A DNA stretch of 64,000 nt from Calvatia gigantea (taxonomy: Eukaryota > Basidiomycota > Agaricomycetes > Agaricales > Lycoperdaceae): contig JACAAK010000007.1 of assembly GCA_025093985.1 (NCBI GenBank), positions 558,001-622,000 on the forward strand, given 5' to 3'. Under the pieces are notes generated by a model. That model was not told the origin of the DNA. It worked only from the letters and a program-made list of their open reading frames with translations, and ran no database searches. Positions 54,765-64,000 of this stretch are shown here, in pieces. How positions within the stretch are numbered: the stretch's first letter is position 1; every line of letters begins with the position of its first letter. A program made the translations under genes and the position numbers.

Positions 54765-56078
54765 ATGTCTAGGGTTTTCCTAAAGCCTACAACTCCTACT
54801 CTCACCCCCAATAACTCTTTTTCCTTCTCCTCTCATGAAAGCCCTATCCCCAAGACTCCTACACCCCTGCCTTCTCCAGTCCTATCACCATCACCACCAT
54901 TGAGAGTATGAACCCCAGGTTCAGACTCTAAGACTCAATTGAGTCAAACTGCAACATTGTCACTCCAGGATGCTGCCCTATGATCTGCTCTTTCATCTGA
55001 ACAAGCAACCACTGACTTTGTATCTGCTTATGGCTGGAATACTAGACTTGCTCACCAAGTTCAAGAGGTCAGGCTTGCTTTTGATGAAGCAAGAATTGCA
55101 AAGAGCAATTATGACAAGGCACTCCAGAGTGCCCAACTCCACCTCGGCGATCTCTCTTGCCATCTTATCATGGGCCCCCATCTTAGGGCTATCGAGCGAA
55201 CACTCAAGGCCCTTACACAACCCGCTGAGGAACCAACTATGGTCCTCAGTAAACAAGTTGCAAATCGACCTGCGATGAATCCTGGAAGCTTCTAACAACC
55301 TTCTCCACCACCAACTCCCATCACTCCTCGTCGACTACCCAAACCTACAGATATGGCTCCTGCAAACAGGAGTATTTTGTCTGTTCCAACTGCACAAGCT
55401 ACTCAACAGCTTGCTGCAACTTCCCTCCAATGACCTCTCTCAACTCAACGTCAAGACCTACACTGCGAGATATGTCTTGGAATGGGCCATTTCAAGACAC
55501 AATGCTGAAAGTATTACTGCATTCACTGCAGAATGAAAGGCCCTGGGCACTTTGCAAAGTTTTGTGCCCAAAATCCTTATCTGGGAGTTGACTGCAAGAA
55601 TCTCTCCCCAGATGCCCTTTTCGAACTCCAACACAAGAAGGAGTTTTACCACACTGGTACACCTCTTGTCAGGGTTACTACTTCCCTCTCCCATGGCCCC
55701 AAGGCCCTCACCAATATACCTATCCATGCCAACACCTCCAATCAATGTGTCAACAACACCATCCATTCTAATCCAACTCAGAACACCAAGACCAATGCCC
55801 CCTCCTCCACTCTTATTCTGACAACTGTCACCACTACTGGGCCGAAATATGCCCCAAAATTCACACCAAAATGCTCCAACAAATCCCACAATGTCAGAAA
55901 CCTCAAGCAATTACATCAATCCCTGAGTCCTCAAACAGTTTCCTCAAACCTCCTGACTTATATCGTTGATGGATATCAACCCCGACAGGGTAGCTATTAT
56001 CCAGAGGATATTGAATTTGATTTTGATGATGATGCAATTGCCAACATCACAGGTGAACCAGTAGGATACATGATCTGA
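54765..56078 (+). pseudogene. Family D post-pol ORF with two zinc knuckles
   Basis: A 437-codon frame starts MSRVF 17 bases after the pol stop and ends GYMI-TGA. The order is a Pro/Ser-rich N-terminus, a probably helical middle (TRLAHQVQEVRLAFDEARIAKSNYDKALQSAQ), a second Pro-rich linker, two knuckles (CEICLGMGHFKTQC near 55467-55508 and CIHCRMKGPGHFAKFC near 55521-55568), and an acidic end (EDIEFDFDDD). Five stops interrupt it (about 54909, 54975, 55293, 55431, 55506), each explainable by one C-to-T change. Gag-like knuckles after the chromodomain are unusual. The role is unknown; RNA or DNA binding is inferred. Confidence 0.7.
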
Positions 56079-56295
56079 ATATTCACTTATAGATAAATTC
56101 CTATTTTACTTCACTACTTCACTATAGTAGCAAATTATGAAAACCTTTATTTGTACTTGTATTTAGAAATTTTCTTTACAAAAATAATAAAAAAAATGTT
56201 ACACTCAAAAACTTATAAAATAAAACATAAAAACTTTAAAATTTCTTAAAAAGAAAAAGAAAAATAGATGAGACATCTATGATAGAAAAGGATAA
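56079..56295 (+). promoter_or_regulatory. Family D 3' untranslated region and polypurine tract
   Basis: A/T-rich with no gene. Two purine runs occur, AAGAAAAAGAAAAATAGATG near 56250 and AGAAAAGGATAA directly before the LTR at 56296. The second is in the right place to prime plus-strand synthesis, which argues that the D LTR is the true 3' LTR of this element. Confidence 0.55.
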
Positions 56296-56722
56296 TGTTA
56301 TGAACTTGCATATTTACTTAGATAATACAGGTTCTAGAACATCTTGAAGACTAGCATGTACCTAGACAGACCTAGAACATAGCTAGACTTATCTAGAACT
56401 TAATACACATAAATAGCACAGCTTATGTCATAATTCAAAGTCATACCACTTTGAAGTCATACCACTTTTCTAATACCATATATAGACATGTAACATATGA
56501 ATACAGTACAATACAGTAGTACACTGCTGTAGTATATAAACTCCTCAACTTGACCAGTAGACTCCATCATTTCTACTTGGTTAGGTGGAGACTCAATCTA
56601 TAACTCTTAACACACTCTTACTCTCTACTCTTAAGACATTGCTTCTAAACTATTAAGTGTACTTTATAAGACATTAAGGAGTTATACTCTGAGGATAGAC
56701 CTCTGATTGTAAGACTTAAGAA

Positions 56723-57029
56723 TGTTATGACCTTAGTCTGAGTAAACTTCAGGTTGCAACTTAGGCTAAGACTTGAGGGCGAGTAAGGGAGAAGAAACTA
56801 GGTGGTTAAGCGTACCGAATACAGGAGGGTGTATGTACACTTAAATACAGGAGGACCATCCAGTTGAATGGATGGAGGTAACTACATGAAACGTCCAATG
56901 TCTATGGCATAGTAATCATGAGTCAGGGCTCAGAGATTGCGCAGGCAGGAATAGGTGAAACAGATGTACAGGAGGTAGGAATGTAGACGAATATAGAGAG
57001 AGCAAAATGATCAGTGAAAGTTCACAACA
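56723..57029 (-). repeat. A8 3' LTR
   Basis: 307 bp, TGTTATGACC to TTCACAACA, adjoining a G6 polypurine tract. Confidence 0.94.
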
Positions 57030-57047
57030 ATACCCCCCAATTTGGCT

Positions 57048-58037
57048 TCATGCCTCAGGAAGCTCATCAAAGTCTCTGTTTATGACTGTGACAGCAAGTG
57101 CTTTCTTAGTGGCGGCGATTAGAAACTTTCCTTCATTGGAGCATGCTAAGAAGACAGGTGAGTGGCTTCGTCCGTCTTGTTGGATAGGGACTGGGACGCC
57201 ATTGTATGGGAAATCGGTGGTGGTGGAGCTGTCCCAGTAGTTCTTGACTATCGAGTTCCAATAGTGTTGGTCCTTTTCTTGTCCTGGTAAAACAGTGCGG
57301 AATCTTGTGGGCGGTAGAAAAACCAATACAAGTTGTGGCGGTGTGATGGTCTTAATGAAGCAACGGAGGGCATTGACTTCTTCTTTCATCGAAACTGTGA
57401 TTTCCTCATCCATGGGGGTGTCAGAGCGGGTTGGCAGTGTGGGGTTGATGGTGTCATGTAATTCGGACAGAGTGATGTGGATTCTATCAACCAAGGTATT
57501 AATGTCTGGATCTTCATTTGACTTGTCTCTTCCGAGTAACTTCATGGCTATGTCGGCGAGTTCTAGGAATATGTTGGCAATGTCAAGGTGATTGAAGACC
57601 TCAAGGCCCAAATCGATTCGGCTTTGGAGTCCTTGGATGCGATCCTTTTCATTAGGGGTGAGGGTAGACTGGTCTAGGGCTCGGAAGATGGTGGGGATGT
57701 GTTGGTTGGTGGAGGAGGAGGCATTGGTGAAACCGGCGTACATATCGGCAAAGGTGATACATGCGGTGGTGAGGGTAATGTGTCGGTTTACTACCAGTCG
57801 TTTGTTCTGGGTGGTAATGTTCTCGATCTCGCTGTTGGTTGCCTTGTCGACGTCTTTGAGCAAGGCTTTGAGGAGTCCTTGTGCAGGGGATGGTGTTTTA
57901 GCAAGATTGAAATGAGTTCCCTGGGGAGCAGGTGCTTGGCTGTTGCCTGATTCAGGGAAAGGAAGAGAGGAAATTCTGGTGGGAGTGGAATGGACGAGGG
58001 AGTCGATAGCAATGCGGTTGGATTGGGAGGCAGGCAT
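57048..58037 (-). CDS. A8 ORF3, intact protein of 329 residues, function unknown
   Basis: It starts MPASQSNRIAIDSLVHSTP seven bases after the pol stop and ends FDELPEA-TGA. It is fully open. Shared blocks with A5 and A7 include NSQAPAPQGT, LLKDVDKATNSEIENITTQN, ACITFADMYAGF, IANIFLELADIAMKLLGRD, IKTITPPQL and ATKKALAVTVIN. It has no recognisable domain, no membrane span and no zinc knuckle. It is one of three intact copies, the others being in A5 and A7. Confidence 0.82.
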   Translation of the reverse strand: MPASQSNRIAIDSLVHSTPTRISSLPFPESGNSQAPAPQGTHFNLAKTPSPAQGLLKALLKDVDKATNSEIENITTQNKRLVVNRHITLTTACITFADMYAGFTNASSSTNQHIPTIFRALDQSTLTPNEKDRIQGLQSRIDLGLEVFNHLDIANIFLELADIAMKLLGRDKSNEDPDINTLVDRIHITLSELHDTINPTLPTRSDTPMDEEITVSMKEEVNALRCFIKTITPPQLVLVFLPPTRFRTVLPGQEKDQHYWNSIVKNYWDSSTTTDFPYNGVPVPIQQDGRSHSPVFLACSNEGKFLIAATKKALAVTVINRDFDELPEA

Positions 58038-58044
58038 GTTTGTT

Positions 58045-61000
58045 TTAGTTCTTTGTCTGGGTTGTTTGTTTTGTTGCTTTTTTGTGTTTTCTGCCCCCTC
58101 TTTTATGGGTATCCTCCGGATGCCTTTTCAGGTAGTCTCTTATGGCGTCTTTAGCATTTCCTAGGTTGGACTCCGCTGTCCACGTATCTTCTTCATTGCT
58201 GTATCCCTTCCAGTGGACCAGGAACTGATAGCCCCTTCCTCGCTTTTGTCGTCTGTGGATCTCATTGACTTCGTATTCTTCTTCATTGTTGATGATCACT
58301 AGGTCAGGTGCTGATGGCTGTTTTTGACTCGGAAACTCTGCCTGGTGTACTGGTGTCAGGAGCTGTTTGTTGAATACATCATGGATGGCCCATCCATCTG
58401 GTAGTTTCAGCCGATATGCTGCTTCTCCTATCTTTTCCTTAATAAGGTCCATACCGTTTTTGGCCTAGCTTCTTTGATGATTGATTGGTATGGATATTGG
58501 TGTTTTCTAACCATACTCTATCTCCTGTTTGGTAGACATTGGCATGGATTCTGCTGCGGTCGTGTTGCTGTTTCATCTTTTCTTGATATGTCCATAGTGC
58601 TGATGAGGCATTGTCTCGGGCGCATTGTAGTTGTTCCAGGAATGCTATGGTGACAGGGTTGTTTGTTATTGGCTCGTTTTTTCCTTTCCATGGATTCCTT
58701 CCATAATTTAGGAAAAACAGTGTTTCCTGTGTCCTTCCATGTCGTTTGTTGTTGTACTGAAACTCTGCAATGGGAAGCCATTCCGCCCAGTCATCCTGGT
58801 CGTAGTTGCAGTACAGGTGGATATAGGTTTCTACTTCTCTGTTGATGCGCTCAGTTTGGCCATCTGTTTGCAGGTGGTACATGGTTGATAGATTTCGTTC
58901 AATACTGAGCCCTTTGAACAGCTCCTTGGTGAATTCTGATGCGAATTGAGGTCCTTGGTCACTGAGCACTTTCCTCAGCAGTCCATGTAGCTTCCATATT
59001 TCGTCCCGGTATATCTTTGCAATGTCTTTAGACAATGCATCTGTGGTTGTCGCTGAGAGTCGTATCATTTTTGTGAAGCGATCCACCATGACTAGTATTG
59101 CGTCTTTTCCTTTAGACTCTGGCAGTGGTCCGATCATGTCGATACTAATTTCTTCCCAGGGCCCATTTGGTATTGGAAGGGGATGTAGTGGTGATTTGAG
59201 CAGCATCATTCTAGATTTGGCCTTTTGACAGGCTTGACACCCCTGGATATACTTCTTGATGTCTTTTCATATTGATGGCCACCAGTAGTCTTGGCTGATT
59301 AATTCCATCATCTTATGTTGTCCTGGGTGTCCCACATCTGGGGTGTCATGGTACTGTATTAGGACTTCCTCTCGTAGTTTCTGATCAGGTGGAACGTATG
59401 CGCTATTCTGCTTGTAGATTATTCCGCTGTCTTCAGTGAGTTGGGACTCTTGCTTCTTCAGCTCAGTTAGGACCACTGTTTCCCGCTGAGTTCGGTTTCG
59501 AATTCACTCTAGGAAGTTAGGTTCGATGAATAGTTCCCCTCATAGGAGTATTGTGCTGTCTGTGCCCTTCGTCTGTAGCCAGCTTTCTCAAATCATGGTG
59601 ACTAGTTTGTCTTCTTGTTCTTCTGGCATTTGGTGGATGCGTGACAGAAGGTCCGCTTTCATGTTTGTTTTCCCCAGTACATGTTGTAGCATGAAGTCAT
59701 AGTCTTGTAGTCATAAATACCACTGTGCTTGTCGTCCGTTTAGCTTTTGTGGTTCTCAGTAGTACTTCAGGTTCTCATGGTCTGTCCAAATTTCAAATCA
59801 TTCTTCAGCATCTAGGAGGTAATGTCTCCATTCCTTCAGGGCATGGACAATGGCTAGTAGTTTCTTGTCATATATTTCATAGTTTCGTTCTGCCAGTGAC
59901 AGGGTTCGTGATGTGAAGGCGATGGGATGCCATTTTTCTTCTTGTAGTTGTGAGAGTACCCCTCCTAGTGCATAATCTAATGCATTGACTTCTACTCTGA
60001 ATTGGCCATGTCTTTGTGGTAGCGTCAGGACCGGTTCCTCGGTGATGCATTTCTTGAGTTGGTTGAACGAGTCTTGGTGCATTTGCATCCATTCCCATGT
60101 GGCTGCTCCTTTGAGCTTGTTTAGGGGTCCTGCAATTGTGCTAAAGTTCTTGATGAAGCGTCGATAATAGTTTGCGAATCCCAAGAACCTCTCTACTCCT
60201 TTGGTGTTTTTGGGTTTGGGCCATTCTCATACCAATTTTACTTTGTCTTCTTCCATTTCAATTCGTCCATGTCCTACTTTAACTCCTAGCATGGGGATTT
60301 CTTCCGCATCGAAAATGCACTTGGTCTATTTGAAACATAGATTATACTGGGCTGCTCATTCCAGGAATCGTACTGTCCATTCTTTTAGTTGTTCCCTGGT
60401 GTCTCCCGGGATGGCAAAGTCGTCCATGTAGTTTACAATGTCTCCATTTTGTAAGAGGTCGCGGAAGATGCTTGTCATCATTCTAGAGAATGTTCCTGGC
60501 GAGTTGCTTAGACCAAAGTACATGACCATAGGTTCGAAGAGCCCTTCATTGGTGAGGAAGGCCACCTTCCATTCATCTCCCTCTTTGATCCTGACATTGT
60601 TGTATCCCCAGATGATGTCCAGTTTGTTGAAGTATTTGGCTTTTCCAAGTTTGTCAATTACTTTACCAATTCTTGGCAATGGAGTTTGATCTTTGACAAC
60701 CATGTTGTTTAGACGTCTATAGTCCTGGATCAGCCTTTTTGACCTGTCTTTCTTTGGGATGAAGAATGTTGGTGCTGCATAAGGAGATTTCGATGGTCGT
60801 ATTCGTCCTGATTCTAGGTTTTCCTTGATGAATGACTTGAGTTCGTCCTGTTCTTTAATTGTCATGTTATATGTTCCCGCACTGATTTCCTTTGGGGCAT
60901 CTTCCATTAGGATTATCTCGTGGTCCCATTCAGTTCGTTCTGGGAGCTTATCAAACATCATTTTGTTGAATAAGTGTGTGAATGGTTGTACATAGTCTGG

Positions 61001-61560
61001 CAGGTCCTCCGGCTTAGTCGGGTCTGGTTCGTCTTCTTCTTCCCATAGGTCTTCTGTGGCCGTTATGCTTCGCAGTTTTTCGGTGATAGCAATGTTCTGG
61101 TGGGGAAATTGGCAATCTGGTGGACACTGGGTGAACTTGATTTCTCTGTTGTTCCAGTCTACCTCTGGGTTATGTTTGACCAGCCAATCGTGTCCTAGAA
61201 AGATCTCCGCTCTGTCTTGTAGTTGTACGACGGAGGCCTCAATCTCTTCTTTATGTCCCTGGATGTCAATGTTGATTGTCGTGGTTTCTGTTACTTTTCC
61301 ACCTTGGTTGGGCATTCTGTCCGCATTTAATACCATGATTTGTCGTTCCAATTTCCGGGTAGGGAGCCCTTCTTTGTCTACTAGTCTTTTGCTGATGCTG
61401 CTGGTTGTGCACCCTGAGTCTACAATGGTGTTGACTGTTATCTCCTTTCCTGCCGTTTGTATTTTTTCTTTTAGATTTAGTTCATGCTTTCTTCTCTGGG
61501 GAATCGTGTAGAATTTGTCTGATATCCTAGATACAAGTTTTTTGACTCTCGAGGTAGCGC
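58045..61560 (-). pseudogene. A8 pol, full length, decayed
   Basis: The protease and most of RT form one open stretch (61351 to 60356) with GWLVKHNPEVDW, FNKLDIIWGYNNVRIKEG and YMDDFAIPGD. RNase H VNALDYALGG (DAS altered) follows at 60184-59798. Integrase (59209-58439) keeps SIDMIGPLP, SDQGPQF and TERINREVE. A 5-base deletion near 58449 shifts the frame before the GPF module; chromodomain EEEYEVNEIHRRQKRG ends at TAA 58045-58047. Stops are at 60356, about 60328, 60229 and 59795. Confidence 0.88.
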
Positions 61561-62676
61561 CTACTCGGAGTCTTCGGAAAAATCCTTTCCTTCTTCATTG
61601 GTGGCTTCCTCTACTCCCCAGACTTGGATTTTCTTGGGTGCAGTGCAGGCTTTGGCTATATGCCCCTTTTTTCCGCAGTTGTAGCATGTTAACCCCTTGG
61701 GTTTCTTGCAATCTTTGGCGATGTGGCCAAAAATGCCACAGTTGTAGCACTTGGGTTCTCCTTTGTTGTTGAAGACGTGGTGCCTGCTTCCTATCTCCAT
61801 GGGTTCACCCATTCCCCCATAAGTGGTGCCAGTGTTTGTTTTCCTATCTCCTCAGTATTCAGATGCCTCATATCCTTGTCCGACGGACAATATGGCTTCC
61901 TTCCATTCTGCATATGTGTCTGGTCTGGCTGAGGGTGGATAACCTGTGATCGTATGTATGATGTCTTGTTGGGCATTCTTCCTGAGTAAGAACATAGCAT
62001 GTTTGCTGTTAGTCTTGGCCTTGCTTTTTAGCACCTCGAATTCAATCAAGTAGTCAGCGGTGTTTTGGTTTCCTTGTTTGAATTTTTCGATTTGCCATTC
62101 GGCCTTGCTGTTTGAGGCGTCGTCTGAGAAGGTTCTTCTAAATTCCTCAGAGAAGACCTTCCAGTCTACTGAATCTTCAGATTCTAGGATAGTTGGTGCT
62201 CTCATAGCTGTGTATGCTCCTGCGGTTCCTCCTCGCAGTCTGGCTAAGACTGCTATGGCTTTGTTGTCTGCTGAAACTATCTTGTTGAATTTCATGAAGA
62301 GCGTCATTGCTCTCCACCAGTCATCGAACTTGGTGCGGGCGCCATCGAAAAATCCCGGGTCTGGCACTAGGCCTTTCCCACTGGGCGTTGCTGCAGGCAC
62401 TACTGTGTTATCGGTCATATCGGAGTCGGTTTCTGATTCTGTTTCATCTGAACTTGATTCATCTGATTTCTCCTAGTGTACTATCTCTTCCTCTGCTAGG
62501 TCAAGTTCGTTTAGAAGTTTTGATAACACTTCTTCTTCTGCTGGGTTTGCTCTGGGTTCGTTGTGTGTTTCTTCAGGTACTTTGGGGTTCCCTGCTTCTT
62601 CTTTGTCCGATGTTTCTGATTCGTCATCAGTGACTTCGAGGTTTGGTTCTCTGTATTTGTCCGGGTTCGAGCTCAT
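61561..62676 (-). pseudogene. A8 gag with two stops
   Basis: It starts MSSNPDKYREPNLEVTDD. TAG at 62473-62475 (CAG in other copies) and TGA at 61852-61854 (CGA in other copies) interrupt an otherwise continuous frame. Both knuckles are intact ([14 protein letters not shown] and [14 protein letters not shown]). It ends DSE-TAG at 61561-61563. Confidence 0.89.
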
Positions 62677-62742
62677 ATACTAGCTCCTGGTTGCTCCTGT
62701 TCAGGCCTATTTTCAGCCTACTCCTTGCAAGGTGAGGTGGGG

Positions 62743-62891
62743 ACACTTAACCAAATGTTACGACCTTAGTCTGAGTAAACCTCAGGTTGCAACTTAGGCT
62801 AAGACTTGAGGGCGAGTAAGGGATGAAAAACTAGGTGGTTAAGCGTACCTGAATACAGGAGGGTGTATGTATACTTAAATACAGGAGGACC
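62743..62891 (-). promoter_or_regulatory. A8 TATA box and self-primer/PBS pair
   Basis: The primer site ACACTTAACCA (62743-62753) pairs with TGGTTAAGCGT (62836-62846) except at one base, where a CpG has become CpA. A TATTTAAG box lies about 34 bases upstream in the LTR. Confidence 0.65.
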
Positions 62892-63063
62892 ATCCAGTTG
62901 AATGGATGGAGGTAACTACATGAAACGTCCAATGTCTATGGCATAGTAATCATGAGTCAGGGCTTGGAGATCGCGCAGGCAGGAATAGGTGAAACAGATG
63001 TACAGGAGGTAGGAATGTAGATGAATATAGAGAGAGCAAAATGATCGGTGAAAGTTCACAACA
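62756..63063 (-). repeat. A8 5' LTR
   Basis: 308 bp, TGTTACGACC to TTCACAACA. Confidence 0.94.
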
Positions 63064-63188
63064 AAGAATATCCAAAGTAGTTGTATTACTTTGTCTATTC
63101 TTTGAGCCTTTGAGAAGGAGTCCCCTTTGATATCATCCACATGATAGATATCAGGTCAGCTTAGTAATAAGTTGATCTCACTATAACA

Positions 63189-63518
63189 GACAGTTGCTAG
63201 GGGGTATTTGAGAGGCAGTATGAAAGAAAGACTTAATTGTCTAAGGAATGTACACATACTACATAGAGCTTATATATCTAATGTCCCTGGTCTGTGCACC
63301 ATTCCACCTATTTAGGTGAGGTCTTATCTGCTAGTAGCATATACAGAGCATAATATGTACTACACATGTATCTAATAGACCATGTATTCAGCAACCTAAA
63401 GTGTGGTCTAGTACTGTGTCTGTAGCTCATTATCTCGCTTCTAATAGTGAAGTACTTGAGACCTGTTTCAGCTATAAATAGACTGAACCAACATAGTGGT
63501 ACAGATTGAAATTCAACA
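63189..63518 (-). repeat. Ty1/copia family E 3' LTR, truncated
   Basis: Read on the minus strand it begins TGTTGAATTTCAATC and matches the solo E LTR at 18653 for the first part. It ends at the D element after about 330 of an expected 555 bases. The purine-rich GTGAGAAGGAG just upstream (63519-63530 on the plus strand as its complement) is the polypurine tract. Confidence 0.8.
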
Positions 63519-64000
63519 CTCCTTCTCACTTGAGGAAGGGAGATCAATGCTTCAATGATCGAGCAGCTTTATCCCATACTTCAATGTCAGAACCGAAAAT
63601 AAGTCCTAGCTCAGGACAGAAGAGGTTTATTTTGGTTACACCAAGATTCTTTGTAAAGATATTGGTGGGATTGTCTTGTAAATACATATCACCAATAATA
63701 ATAATACCCTCCTCAACTAATTCTCACACATAGTGGTAATGAATATCCATGTGCTTCAACCATTTTTCAACAATAGGATTTTCAGTCCAGAATTTGGACC
63801 CATCATTGTTGCTGTAGAGAATAGGAGTTAGGTGCTCAATACTGAGCTCCTCCAGAAGCTGTGACAGCCATTTCACTTGACATGAAGTGTCAGACAGTTC
63901 TTTGTATTCTACCTTAGTGGATGAAAGCGAAACCATCTTCTGTCGCTGTGAAGTCCAGGTAATAGCACTGGACATGAGCATACAGATGTTTCCCAAAACA
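63519..64000 (-). pseudogene. Ty1/copia pol, RNase H C-terminus (continues past the window)
   Basis: On the minus strand, AITWTSQRQKMVSLSSTKVEYKELS, YSNNDGSKFW and KHMDIHYHYV are the RNase H signature of Ty1/copia Pol. The frame continues past a TGA at 63724-63726 (an Arg position in the family) as ELVEEGIIII and DNPTNIFTKNLG, the usual copia C-terminal tail. The upstream domains lie outside the window. Confidence 0.85.

Larger units (their letters stand above)
56723..63063 (-). mobile_element. Ty3/gypsy chromovirus A8, full length
   Basis: 6341 bp, with duplication AAGAA at 56718-56722 and 63064-63068, inserted in the D LTR. It has the same length as A7. Confidence 0.96.
56296..63188 (+). 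repeat. Family D 3' LTR, split by A8
   Basis: The pieces 56296-56722 and 63069-63188 total about 547 bp, TGTTATGAACTTGC to CACTATAACA. It matches the solo D LTR at 2470. The flanks are GATAA and GACAG, which differ by two transitions. The right neighbour is a copia LTR that this element appears to have truncated. Confidence 0.82.

Overview
This 64 kb window looks like a gene-free heterochromatic block of a filamentous fungus. All eight copies of the main transposon family are Ty3/gypsy chromoviruses, with a chromodomain at the integrase C-terminus, of a type common in fungal genomes. I cannot fix the species or phylum from sequence alone. No host gene, rRNA or tRNA is recognisable. Nearly every base belongs to LTR retrotransposons, solo LTRs or a DNA-transposon-like repeat, inserted into one another and marked by 5-bp target duplications that I could read directly.

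Family A (about 6.34 kb, LTR 304-320 bp) is the main component: A1 (truncated, 1248-2048, +), A2 (5741-13392, +), A3 (16238-42318, -), A4 (19398-32138, -), A5 (23879-30264, -), A6 (35208-41556, -), A7 (43916-50256, +) and A8 (56723-63063, -), plus LTR scraps. The order is LTR, self-primer site, gag (acidic N-terminus, two CCHC knuckles), pol in the -1 frame (protease, RT, RNase H, integrase, chromodomain), then an extra ORF of 327-331 codons that I call ORF3 and do not recognise, then a G-run polypurine tract and the 3' LTR. A5 is the youngest and least damaged copy.

Family B (LTR about 625 bp) has one long copy, B1, from 13577 to 50733. It is split by A3 (and everything nested in A3) and by A7. 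There is also a 5' fragment B2 (50734-53126) and three further LTRs. Family D is a 3' half-element (RNase H tail, integrase, chromodomain, a zinc-knuckle ORF, LTR) at 53127-63188, with a solo LTR at 2470-4281. Family C is a single solo LTR. Family E is Ty1/copia: a solo LTR at 18653-19207 and the 3' end of an element at 63189-64000. A 1.3-kb repeat rich in TTAGATTA is present twice (before 1 to 1051, and 7085-8390). The deepest nest is an A LTR holding B1, holding A3, holding A4, holding A5.

Most copies are dead. LTR pairs differ almost only by transitions, and many reading frames are broken by TGA where homologous copies carry CGA, the pattern expected from cytosine methylation or RIP-like mutation. 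The points most worth following are the conserved ORF3 of family A, an exact 10-11 nt self-primer in two separate families, the post-pol zinc-knuckle ORF of family D, and the motif-rich non-autonomous repeat.
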